Positions 1 to 6,058 of a DNA stretch of 6,317 nt are shown here, in pieces. The stretch is from Clostridium sp. UBA4108 (GTDB lineage: Bacteria > Bacillota > Clostridia > Clostridiales > Clostridiaceae): assembly GCA_002381695.1 (NCBI GenBank), contig DFXM01000026.1:39907-46223 (forward strand). Direction: 5' to 3'. The translations under genes were made by a program, and so were the position numbers. Within the stretch, counting starts at the first letter, position 1. Each line of letters opens with the position of its first letter. Under the pieces are notes generated by a model. It saw nothing but the letters and a program-made list of their open reading frames with translations, was not told the origin of the DNA and did not search any database.

Positions 1-70
1 TTGTTGCTACTATTTTTATATTTTACTTGTTATAAATAACAATTTAGTACACTTATAAGAAGAACTTATT

Positions 71-256
71 TTATAAAATTCCTTCTTCTTTAAGAACATT
101 TTCTATTTTATTTAACCTTTCAGTGAGTTGTAAAAAGTTCTCCTTAATTACATTTTCTGAAAGTGGATGCAGTTTAAGGTCTTCTTCTAATCTTTCAATA
201 GTAGAAAGTGCTTCGTCAATATCTTTTTGAGCTTGCTTTAAATTTTGTTCCTTCAT
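71..256 (-). CDS. Small predicted coiled-coil protein of unknown function (61 aa)
   Basis: I do not recognise this protein. It is 61 residues, highly charged, with no cysteine, no signal peptide and no membrane segment. Two amphipathic helices are likely, at about residues 5-29 and 37-58, joined by a short turn containing HPLSEN. Leucines and isoleucines at heptad-like spacing suggest a helical hairpin or a short coiled coil that may dimerise. The start is well supported: AAGGAG (263-268 on the minus strand) lies six bases before the ATG. A weak sigma-A-like pair upstream (TATACA at 315-320, TATTAT at 291-296, 18-base spacer) could drive it. The gene diverges from spmA and has no partner in the window. 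It is probably real because of the ribosome binding site and coherent helical composition; its function is unknown. Confidence 0.72.
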   Translation of the reverse strand: MKEQNLKQAQKDIDEALSTIERLEEDLKLHPLSENVIKENFLQLTERLNKIENVLKEEGIL

Positions 257-459
257 AAAAATCTCCTTTATATTTAAATTTTAGCCTACAATAATATATT
301 TAAAATGTTATCACTGTATATGCGTAAATTCAACTAAGTTTTAAAGGAAATTCAAATATATGATTTTGAAACATAAAGCAACCTTGAATAGAGGTTAAAA
401 AAGTATTTAGACTCCTTTAATGTTTAGTAGTATTACAAAAGAAAAGTCATTTTATTAAA

Positions 460-486
460 ATATTATTTGCAAAATCAGCATATAAA
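460..486 (+). promoter_or_regulatory. Candidate sigma-E-like promoter for spmA-spmB
   Basis: ATA at 460-462, within AAATATT, and CATATAAA at 479-486 are separated by 16 bases. This resembles the mother-cell sigma-E pattern (ATA, 16-18 bases, CATANNNT), although the final T is out of register by one base. Bacillus subtilis spmA and spmB are transcribed in the mother cell under sigma-E, which makes the guess sensible. No good sigma-A promoter was found nearby. This is a weak match in AT-rich DNA. Confidence 0.3.
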
Positions 487-545
487 TAGAAGACAATACA
501 AGGTCGCTGTTTAGGAAAATTTGCTGAAATTAAGGGGGATTCTCT

Positions 546-1121
546 ATGATAAATGTTGTGTGGTTTTTAATTTTATTTATTGGAATAGTATTTGGAATTG
601 CATCAGGAAATGGAGAAGTATTATCTAAGACAATAGTGTCAACCACATCCTCAACTGTAGATTTAGTAATAGGTTTAGTTGGAATTATGTGCCTGTGGTG
701 TGGAGTTATGAAAATAGCAGAAAAGAGTGGGCTTACAGATAAATTAGCTAGAGCTTTGAAACCTATCCTAAAGCTAATATTTAAAGAAGCTGGGAGAGAT
801 GAAAGAGCACTGGGTGCTATAGTTATGAACCTAACTGCTAATATGTTTGGATTATCTAATGCAGCAACTCCTTTCGGAATAAAAGCAATGGAGGAAATGG
901 ATAGATTAAATAAGGACAAGGATGTAGCAAGTAATGATATGGTATTATTTTTAGTCCTTAATGCTGCATGTATACAGTTTGTACCCACCACAGTAATTTC
1001 AATAAGAGCAGCATTTAACTCTTCAAATCCAGGTGCAATAATATTACCAGCACTTTGTACTACTACATTGGCATCTATATTAGGGATTATACTTTGTAAG
1101 CTCTTACAAAAGCATTTCTAA
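546..1121 (+). CDS. spmA: Spore maturation protein A (SpmA)
   Basis: This is a 191-residue integral membrane protein, close to the roughly 196 residues of Bacillus SpmA. It belongs to the nucleoside-recognition/Gate domain family. Likely membrane segments lie at residues 4-20, 38-56, 90-110, 131-152 and 162-187. Family-typical stretches are GIMCLWCGVMKIAEKSGL (46-63) and NMFGLSNAATPFGIKAMEEM (99-118). In Bacillus, SpmA and SpmB act together in the developing spore to achieve full core dehydration and heat resistance; the biochemical activity is not established. AAGGGGG at 532-538 lies seven bases before the ATG and supports the start. The stop codon TAA overlaps the spmB ribosome binding site, so the pair is very probably co-transcribed and translationally coupled. 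dacB, which precedes spmA in Bacillus, is not upstream here. Confidence 0.93.
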   Translation: MINVVWFLILFIGIVFGIASGNGEVLSKTIVSTTSSTVDLVIGLVGIMCLWCGVMKIAEKSGLTDKLARALKPILKLIFKEAGRDERALGAIVMNLTANMFGLSNAATPFGIKAMEEMDRLNKDKDVASNDMVLFLVLNAACIQFVPTTVISIRAAFNSSNPGAIILPALCTTTLASILGIILCKLLQKHF

Positions 1122-1126
1122 AGGAG
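1121..1126 (+). promoter_or_regulatory. Ribosome binding site that decides the spmB start
   Basis: AAGGAG begins on the last base of the spmA stop codon. An in-frame ATG at 1127 directly abuts it, leaving no spacer and making initiation there unlikely. The next ATG, at 1139, is 12 bases downstream, a little long but workable, and gives the expected SpmB length. Confidence 0.6.
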
Positions 1127-1138
1127 ATGGTATTAATT

Positions 1139-1672
1139 ATGGGAAATATATTTCAATATGCAATAAAAGCAATAATTCCACTAATAATTGGAGCTGTTAT
1201 ATTATATGGAATTAAATCAAAGGTGAAGGTATATGAATGTTTTGTTGAAGGGGCCAAGGAGGGATTAGGTGTGTGTGTAAGGATATTTCCATATCTATTA
1301 GCTATGTTATTGGCTATAAATTGCTTCAGATCTTCAGGGGCCATGGATTATTTCATAAGTTTGATAAAGCCTATTGTTACAATTTTTGGGATACCACCAG
1401 AAATAGTACCATTAATATTTATAAAGCCTTTATCAGGCAGTGGAGCTATTGGAGTATATACAGATATAGTAAAAAATTACGGTGCAGACTCATTTTTAGG
1501 TATTTTGTCTTCAATTGTCATGGGTTCAACAGAGACTATATTTTATACTCTAACTGTTTATTTTGGAGCGGTAGGAATAAAAAAAATTAGACATAGCTTA
1601 TGGGTAGCATTAATAGTAGATTTATGTGCAGTATTAATAGCAGTAAACTTAACAGCGATAATATTTAAATAG
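1139..1672 (+). CDS. spmB: Spore maturation protein B (SpmB)
   Basis: From the ATG at 1139 this is a 177-residue polytopic membrane protein, nearly the same length as Bacillus SpmB (about 178). It belongs to the same nucleoside-recognition/Gate domain family as SpmA. Recognisable stretches are the N-terminal hydrophobic segment (about 8-24), KPLSGSGAIGV (96-106) and GSTETIFYTL (129-138), followed by YFGAVGIKKIRHSLW (141-155) and a final membrane helix (about 156-175). It is the partner of SpmA in spore core dehydration and heat resistance in Bacillus; the transported or bound molecule is unknown. It follows spmA by 17 bases and shares its ribosome binding site with the spmA stop codon. A start at 1127 (181 residues) is possible but has no spacing from that site. 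The stop codon lies in the base of a terminator hairpin. Confidence 0.92.
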   Translation: MGNIFQYAIKAIIPLIIGAVILYGIKSKVKVYECFVEGAKEGLGVCVRIFPYLLAMLLAINCFRSSGAMDYFISLIKPIVTIFGIPPEIVPLIFIKPLSGSGAIGVYTDIVKNYGADSFLGILSSIVMGSTETIFYTLTVYFGAVGIKKIRHSLWVALIVDLCAVLIAVNLTAIIFK

Positions 1673-1698
1673 GAAAGTGTGATTTATCACACTTTCCT
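1671..1698. terminator. Bidirectional hairpin terminator between spmB and the MATE gene
   Basis: AGGAAAGTGTGA (1671-1682) pairs perfectly with TCACACTTTCCT (1687-1698), leaving a four-base TTTA loop. The gene on each side ends here: the spmB stop codon overlaps the left arm, and the MATE stop is 13 bases beyond the right arm. Neither side has a strict U-run. On the minus strand the hairpin is followed by an AT-rich tract (ATTTAAATATTAT), and on the plus strand by TACAATTTATG. It most likely serves both converging transcripts. Confidence 0.72.
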
Positions 1699-1710
1699 TA
1701 CAATTTATGA

Positions 1711-3078
1711 TTACCAATCCCGAAGTAAACTCTTCTTTCTGTACATATATAGTAATAGAAGTCCATCTATTGTCCATTGAACTACGCAAATTACCCAAAA
1801 TACAGTTATAGATGATTTTAATATGTATATAAAATAGAATACTAGAGGGAGTCTGACAAACCATGAGGTTATGAAAGCTATAGTAAATGGAGTTTTAGTA
1901 TCTCCGTGGCCTTTAAATATACCACTAGTGATCATTGATAAACCAATCATAGGTTGTTCTAAAGCCGCTATCATTAGACAATAAGAACCAAGCTTTATAA
2001 CATCCGTATCTTTGCTGTCAATAAATAAACTTATAAGTTGAGAAGGAAAAAGTAAAAATAAGATAGAAAATATGCTCATAACTCCAATACCTAGTATTGT
2101 AGAAGCTCTACCATATTCTTTAGCTTTTTTATAATTCTTTTCTCCAACTTTATTTCCAACTAAACTTGTAGCAGCTACAGCAAATCCCCATCCAGGCATA
2201 AAAGATATATTCTCTAAAGTTAAAGTGATTTGATTAGCAGCAAAAGCTATAGTACCTAAGTGCATAATCATCATACTTGTAAAAAGTCTAGCTAAGCTAT
2301 AAGCAGCTTCTTGCATACCAGCAGGAATTGAAAGAGTAAAGAGTTTTTTAATTCTCTTAAGATTAAATTTGGACATATACTTAATTTTGATCTTAATAAC
2401 TGATTTTTTACATGTATAAATATAGGCATAGATAAAACCGCCTATATTGGCTAGAGTAGTGGCAATAGCAGCTCCTTTTACACCAAGTTCAGGAAAGCCT
2501 AGGTATCCAAAGATTAATATAATGTCTAAGGAAAGATTAACAACTAGCATTACAAACGAAACTATCATAGGAGTTTTAGTATTTCCATAAGAACGCTGAA
2601 TAGCAGATAACATGCTAGTTAACATATTGAAAGGTAGTCCTATACATATTATGTTTATATATGTAGTACCAAGGCCTATAATGTCTGAACTGGCACCAGC
2701 TAACACCAATAACTTTTTACTGAATATAAATATAAATAATGTAGTTATTATACTTATTAATCCACCAATTGAAAATCCAATAGTAGCATATTCATTAGCG
2801 GCATCTAGCTCTTTAGCTCCATATTTTCTCGCTACAATTGAAGTTATGCCGATAGAAACACTTTGAGCAATAAGAATATTAGTAAAGGTATAAATAATTT
2901 CACAGGAAATACCTACAGCACTAACGGTCACGTCACCACCATATTGACCTATAAGCATAGTGTCAGTAGTCCATATCATAGTATATAAAAGCATTTCAAG
3001 TACAGCGGGTAGTGACAATCTAAGGACATCTTTAATTGTATCTTTTTTAAGTCCCATCTTTTCTCTTACAAATTCCAT
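1711..3078 (-). CDS. MATE family efflux transporter
   Basis: This is a 455-residue inner-membrane protein with about 12 predicted transmembrane helices, the usual size for the MATE (multidrug and toxic compound extrusion) family. These proteins export drugs or other organic cations in exchange for Na+ or H+. The two homologous halves are visible. SLPAVLEMLLYTMIWTTDTM (22-41) in the first half corresponds to SIPAGMQEAAYSLARLFTSM (250-269) in the second. RSYGNTKTPMIVSF (162-175) matches FKGHGDTKTPFTIAF (388-402), and ARKYGAKELDAANEYA (83-98) matches GNKVGEKNYKKAKEYG (308-323). The start at 3078 is chosen because GGAGGT lies five bases before it; an ATG at 3096 is partly inside that site. The substrate cannot be told from sequence, and NorM- or DinF-like labels would be guesses. 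It is monocistronic, with its own promoter and a terminator shared with spmB. Confidence 0.93.
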   Translation of the reverse strand: MEFVREKMGLKKDTIKDVLRLSLPAVLEMLLYTMIWTTDTMLIGQYGGDVTVSAVGISCEIIYTFTNILIAQSVSIGITSIVARKYGAKELDAANEYATIGFSIGGLISIITTLFIFIFSKKLLVLAGASSDIIGLGTTYINIICIGLPFNMLTSMLSAIQRSYGNTKTPMIVSFVMLVVNLSLDIILIFGYLGFPELGVKGAAIATTLANIGGFIYAYIYTCKKSVIKIKIKYMSKFNLKRIKKLFTLSIPAGMQEAAYSLARLFTSMMIMHLGTIAFAANQITLTLENISFMPGWGFAVAATSLVGNKVGEKNYKKAKEYGRASTILGIGVMSIFSILFLLFPSQLISLFIDSKDTDVIKLGSYCLMIAALEQPMIGLSMITSGIFKGHGDTKTPFTIAFITSWFVRLPLVFYFIYILKSSITVFWVICVVQWTIDGLLLLYMYRKKSLLRDW

Positions 3079-3083
3079 AAAAG

Positions 3084-3089
3084 ACCTCC
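3084..3089 (-). promoter_or_regulatory. Ribosome binding site that decides the MATE start
   Basis: On the minus strand GGAGGT is followed by CTTTT and then ATG at 3078. The upstream in-frame ATG (3096) runs directly into this GGAGG and has no good site of its own, so the shorter 455-residue product is preferred. Confidence 0.85.
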
Positions 3090-3107
3090 ATTTCACATAT
3101 AATAATA

Positions 3108-3136
3108 ATTATACAATATAGTTAAAACTAAGTCAT
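3108..3136 (-). promoter_or_regulatory. Sigma-A-type promoter of the MATE gene
   Basis: On the minus strand ATGACT (3131-3136) and TATAAT (3108-3113) are separated by 17 bases. The -10 is perfect and the -35 matches TTGACA at four of six positions. Transcription would begin near 3101, leaving a leader of about 23 bases with the ribosome binding site. No operator for a dedicated regulator was recognised. Confidence 0.7.
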
Positions 3137-3143
3137 ATGTTTT

Positions 3144-3243
3144 AGTGAAGCACTTCCGCTGGTCGCTAACTAAGTGCGCCCTTCGGTTGCAACGAAGCAC
3201 TCCCGTTGGTCGTTAACGAAGTGTTCACTGCGTTCACAGTGAA
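3144..3243. repeat. GC-rich palindromic repeat cluster, two diverged 33-base units plus hairpins
   Basis: Two direct copies, 3145-3177 and 3192-3224, agree at 26 of 33 positions. Shared cores include GAAGCACT, TGGTCG and TAAC. Each unit is a little over 50% G+C in a strongly AT-rich background. Inverted repeats run through the cluster. AGTG (3173-3176) and CTTCG (3181-3185) face CGAAG (3193-3197) and CACT (3198-3201), CGTTAACG (3211-3218) is self-complementary, and TTCACTG (3224-3230) faces CAGTGAA (3237-3243). No open reading frame covers it. It resembles dispersed intergenic palindromic elements (REP/MITE-like), but I do not recognise a named family. It lies upstream of both the MATE promoter and the metG leader. 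The stretch from 3244 to 3374 holds nothing I can identify. Confidence 0.7.
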
Positions 3244-3374
3244 GAGCAGTTGGTGTTGCAGTGAGGGGATGATATTAACATAATAAGTAGCATATTTTGT
3301 AAAAACTCTTAAGTTCGTAATAAGATACTCTATCTAAGCATATAGGTTCCATTATAATATTCCAATGTCTACCT

Positions 3375-3427
3375 AGTGCAGTTGCAATACATACTTTACG
3401 CTTTCGGTATCCTTAGTTAACGAGCAC
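3375..3427. repeat. Diverged relative of the palindromic repeat upstream of the T-box promoter
   Basis: AGTGC (3375-3379), GTTGCAA (3381-3387) and GTTAACGA (3416-3423) occur in the same order as in the main cluster at 3144-3243. The intervening bases have drifted. It ends about 20 bases before the -35 box of the metG leader promoter. The call rests on short shared words and is tentative. Confidence 0.4.
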
Positions 3428-3445
3428 ATCCAGTACACTTCACTA

Positions 3446-3474
3446 TTGACATATATTAATTTTAACATTATGAT
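3446..3474 (+). promoter_or_regulatory. Sigma-A promoter of the metG T-box leader
   Basis: A perfect -35 TTGACA (3446-3451) is separated by 17 bases from TATGAT (3469-3474), one mismatch from consensus. Transcription should start near 3481, just upstream of T-box Stem I. Such a strong promoter fits a gene whose control happens afterwards by attenuation. Confidence 0.87.
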
Positions 3475-3480
3475 TAAATT

Positions 3481-3785
3481 AATATTGAATAATTAATGCT
3501 ATGAAGAGAAGAGTACTGAAATGAGTTTTCGAAAGAGAGCTGGAGAAGGTGAAAACCAGCGAAAATTAACTTCAGGAACATGGCCTCTGAGCAGATTTTC
3601 TGAAGGCTACTGCTTAGGGAAATAGGGATAGTCACCCATAAAAGACAGAGTAATGTGAAGCCTATATTTAAAATTGGTATGAAGTTACTTAATAAGGTGT
3701 TTACTGTAAGGTAAATGCAAAATAGAGTGGTACCACGTGTATAATACGTCTCTATATGGATAAATATTCATATAGAGACTTTTTT
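3481..3785 (+). promoter_or_regulatory. T-box riboswitch, tRNA-Met responsive
   Basis: This leader RNA binds a tRNA and tests its charging state in cis. In Stem I, CTGAA (3516-3520) pairs with TTCAG (3571-3575), and GCTGG (3539-3543) pairs with CCAGC (3556-3560) at the tip. The internal loop below holds GAACATGG followed by CCTCTGAGC, placing an AUG specifier codon at 3580-3582 with the usual purine after it. The T-box sequence AGAGTGGTACCACG is at 3724-3737. The antiterminator can be drawn fully: ATAGAG (3722-3727) pairs with CTCTAT (3750-3755), ACGT (3735-3738) pairs with ACGT (3746-3749), and UGGUACC is the seven-base bulge. The base after UGG is U, matching an A discriminator. Uncharged tRNA-Met should stabilise this form and permit metG transcription; charged tRNA should give termination. 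Confidence 0.95.
3748..3785 (+). terminator. Regulated intrinsic terminator of the metG T-box
   Basis: GTCTCTATATG (3748-3758) pairs perfectly with CATATAGAGAC (3769-3779), and further weak pairs are possible inside. Six T residues follow (3780-3785). The left arm includes bases 3748-3755 needed for the antiterminator, so the two structures are mutually exclusive, as a T-box requires. Confidence 0.95.
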
Positions 3786-3841
3786 ATATCTAAATGCAAG
3801 TATGGAAATTCTAAGAGAGTTATACCATTTACTAGAGAGCA

Positions 3842-3901
3842 AAGTGCGCACTTATATACAACCGAAAGTTGTAATTCACTGCGCTACCGTTGCAATTCAC
3901 T
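3842..3901. repeat. Palindromic repeat remnant inside the metG leader
   Basis: AAGTGCGCACTT (3842-3853) is a perfect 12-base palindrome whose first eight bases also occur at 3172-3179. TACAAC (3857-3862) faces GTTGTA (3868-3873). TTCACTGCG (3875-3883) is identical to 3224-3232, and GTTGCAA (3889-3895) matches 3186-3192. AATTCACT occurs at 3873-3880 and again at 3894-3901. The shared words point to the same repeat family as 3144-3243, here in the transcribed stretch between the T-box terminator and metG. Confidence 0.5.
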
Positions 3902-3921
3902 AATTAATATATAATTAGTGA
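3897..3921 (+). other. 10-bp hairpin upstream of the metG ribosome binding site
   Basis: TCACTAATTA (3897-3906) pairs perfectly with TAATTAGTGA (3912-3921) around a five-base ATATA loop. It ends 19 bases before AGGAGG (3941-3946), so it does not cover the ribosome binding site. It could affect stability of the readthrough RNA or be part of the repeat remnant. There is no U-run, so it is not an intrinsic terminator. Confidence 0.55.
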
Positions 3922-3953
3922 GAATTTATCATTGAAATAGAGGAGGAAAAACA

Positions 3954-5888
3954 ATGAGTAAAAAACCATTTTATATTACTACACCAATATACTATCCATC
4001 TGCAAATCTACATATAGGAAATACATATACAACAGTAGCAGCAGATGCATTAGCTAGATTTAAGAGATTTACAGGACATGATGTAATGTTCTTAACAGGA
4101 ACTGATGAACATGGTCAAAAGCTTCAAAGAATAGCAGAAGAAAAAGGTGTTACACCTATAGAGTATATAGATGAAATTGTTGCTGGGATAAAGGATCTTT
4201 GGAGCATGATGGATATAAGTTATGATAAATTCATTAGAACTACAGAGGATTATCATAAAAATGCAGTTCAAAAAATATTTAAACAACTATATGACCAAGG
4301 AGATATATATAAGAGCTCCTATGAAGGATGGTATTGTACTCCATGTGAATCTTTCTGGACAGAAACTCAAGCCGTGGATGGAAAATGTCCTGACTGTGGA
4401 AGACCAGTAGAAAAAGCAAAGGAAGAAGCTTATTTCTTTAAAATGTCTAAATATGCAGACAGACTTTTAGAGCATATTGAAACTCATCCAGAATTTATTC
4501 AACCAGAGTCAAGAAAAAATGAGATGGTTAATAATTTCTTAAAACCTGGTCTTCAGGATTTATGCGTATCAAGAACATCTTTTAATTGGGGAGTACCTGT
4601 AGAGTTTGACCCAGGTCATGTAATTTATGTTTGGATAGATGCACTATCAAACTATATTACGGCTCTAGGATATAATAGTGAAGATACAGAGCTTTATAAG
4701 AAATATTGGCCGGCAGATGTGCATCTAATAGGAAAGGATATCTTAAGATTCCATACTATTTATTGGCCGATAATGTTAATGGCATTAGAAGTAGAACTTC
4801 CAAAACAAGTATTTGGTCATGGATGGCTTTTAGTTGACGGAGGAAAGATGTCTAAATCTAAAGGTAATGTAGTTGATCCAGTGATACTTGTAAATCACTT
4901 TGGAGTAGATGCGGTAAGATACTATTTATTACATGAAATACCTTTTGGTTCAGATGGATTATTCAATAATGAGATATTCATAAAGAAAACTAATTCAGAT
5001 TTAGCTAACGACCTAGGAAATCTAGTTTCAAGAACAGTTACTATGGTTGAGAAATACTTTGATGGAGTTATACCTGCACCAGAGGTTAAAGAAGCAGTGG
5101 ATGATGAATTAATATCATTAGCTCTTGTTACACCTAAAAAAGTAAACGAAGAAATTGAAAAACTTAAAATATGTGATGCATTAGATCATGTTTGGGCGTT
5201 AATAAGAAGAACCAATAAATATATAGATGAAACTACACCTTGGATTCTAGGTAAAGATGAAAGTAAGAAGGGAAGACTTGCCACAGTTCTATACAATCTT
5301 TGTGAGAGCTTAAGAATAATATCTTCACTAGTTACTCCATTCCTACCAACTACAGGAGAGAAAATAAATGCTCAATTAAGAGCAGAAAACACTACTTGGG
5401 AGAGTTTAGTGAGCTTTGATGGAACAAAACCAGGAACTAAAGTAAATAAAGGTGGAGTTATTTTCCCAAGAATAGATGTGGAAGCTAAAATAAAAGAGCT
5501 TGAAGAATTAGTAGAAGCTCAAAGAAAGGCTAATGAGAAAAAAGAAATGACTCCAATTAAAGAAGAAATAACAATAGATGATTTTGAAAGGATCGATCTA
5601 AGGGTAGCTAAGGTATTAGAGTGTGAGCCAGTTAAAAAGGCTAATAAACTTCTAAAGTTCAAGGTTGACTTAGGTGGAGAGGTTCGTCAAATAATTTCAG
5701 GAATAGCAATGCACTATAAGCCAGAAGAACTGGTAGGGAAAAATGTAGTTATAGTAGCAAACTTAAAACCTGTAAAACTTAGAGGAGAAATATCACAAGG
5801 TATGATTTTATCAGCAGCTACTGATGATGATTCTAAGCTTTGTGTTGTGAATCCTGGGGATATTGATACAGGAAGTATTGTTAGATAA
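3954..5888 (+). CDS. metG: Methionine--tRNA ligase (MetRS), with C-terminal tRNA-binding domain
   Basis: This 644-residue class I aminoacyl-tRNA synthetase charges tRNA-Met with methionine using ATP, in the cytoplasm. The N-terminal Rossmann domain carries the ATP signature as HIGN (20-23) in place of HIGH. A single zinc knuckle has Cys128, Cys131, Cys145 and Cys148. KMSKS is at 298-302, followed by the helical anticodon-binding domain (about 350-500). A charged linker (about 510-535) leads to an EMAPII/Trbp111-like OB-fold tRNA-binding and dimerisation domain (539-644), as in the long Bacillus-type enzymes. AGGAGG at 3941-3946 is seven bases before the ATG. Expression should depend on the upstream T-box reading uncharged tRNA-Met. 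The gene is alone in its transcription unit; tatD, which often follows metG in Firmicutes, is not next to it. Confidence 0.98.
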   Translation: MSKKPFYITTPIYYPSANLHIGNTYTTVAADALARFKRFTGHDVMFLTGTDEHGQKLQRIAEEKGVTPIEYIDEIVAGIKDLWSMMDISYDKFIRTTEDYHKNAVQKIFKQLYDQGDIYKSSYEGWYCTPCESFWTETQAVDGKCPDCGRPVEKAKEEAYFFKMSKYADRLLEHIETHPEFIQPESRKNEMVNNFLKPGLQDLCVSRTSFNWGVPVEFDPGHVIYVWIDALSNYITALGYNSEDTELYKKYWPADVHLIGKDILRFHTIYWPIMLMALEVELPKQVFGHGWLLVDGGKMSKSKGNVVDPVILVNHFGVDAVRYYLLHEIPFGSDGLFNNEIFIKKTNSDLANDLGNLVSRTVTMVEKYFDGVIPAPEVKEAVDDELISLALVTPKKVNEEIEKLKICDALDHVWALIRRTNKYIDETTPWILGKDESKKGRLATVLYNLCESLRIISSLVTPFLPTTGEKINAQLRAENTTWESLVSFDGTKPGTKVNKGGVIFPRIDVEAKIKELEELVEAQRKANEKKEMTPIKEEITIDDFERIDLRVAKVLECEPVKKANKLLKFKVDLGGEVRQIISGIAMHYKPEELVGKNVVIVANLKPVKLRGEISQGMILSAATDDDSKLCVVNPGDIDTGSIVR

Positions 5889-5930
5889 AATACAATATAA
5901 TTCATTCATATTAAAACAAAGTCTAAATAA

Positions 5931-5974
5931 AGAATAATAGCCTAACTAGATTAATATGGTTAGGTTATTATTTT
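5931..5974 (+). terminator. Intrinsic terminator of metG
   Basis: AATAATAGCCTAAC (5933-5946) pairs with GTTAGGTTATTATT (5959-5972), with one G-U wobble, and the stem can extend by weak pairs at both ends. The T-rich 3' arm ends in TTTT (5971-5974). It begins about 40 bases after the metG stop codon. Confidence 0.8.
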
Positions 5975-6058
5975 ATGAATTAAAGATCTAAATAGATATT
6001 CTAAATAGGAGTGAAGTTAAGCATTACTATTTACTATAGTAAACATACATGTAAAATA

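Noticed and set aside
57..90. AAGAAGAA facing TTCTTCTT as a terminator for the 61-residue gene
   Set aside because: The arms are 18 bases apart, one lies inside the coding region and no U-run follows on the minus strand. The nearby TTGTTA/TAACAA hairpin (27-42) is equally weak.
530..991. Long open frame antisense to spmA (153 residues)
   Set aside because: It lies opposite a confidently identified gene, has no ribosome binding site that I can see, and its composition looks like a shadow of spmA codon usage.
1273..1590. Open frame of 105 residues in another frame of spmB
   Set aside because: It is fully inside spmB, has no ribosome binding site and no recognisable domain.
2612..2866. Open frame of 84 residues antisense to the MATE gene
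   Set aside because: It is a shadow of the transporter reading frame; no supporting start signal or family resemblance.
3079..3096. Longer MATE start at 3096 (461 residues)
   Set aside because: That ATG merges into the GGAGG that serves the ATG at 3078, and no ribosome binding site precedes it.
3145..3224. Possible CRISPR-like direct repeats
   Set aside because: There are only two diverged copies 14 bases apart, with no regular spacers and no cas genes. A palindromic intergenic repeat explains it better.
3890..3915. Possible second metG promoter (TTGCAA and TATAAT)
   Set aside because: The spacer is only 14 bases, too short for sigma-A, and the -10 lies inside the 3897-3921 hairpin in AT-rich DNA.
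5922..6008. TCTAAATA occurring three times between metG and the tRNA
   Set aside because: The words are only eight bases, AT-rich and irregularly spaced (5922, 5987, 6000), consistent with chance.
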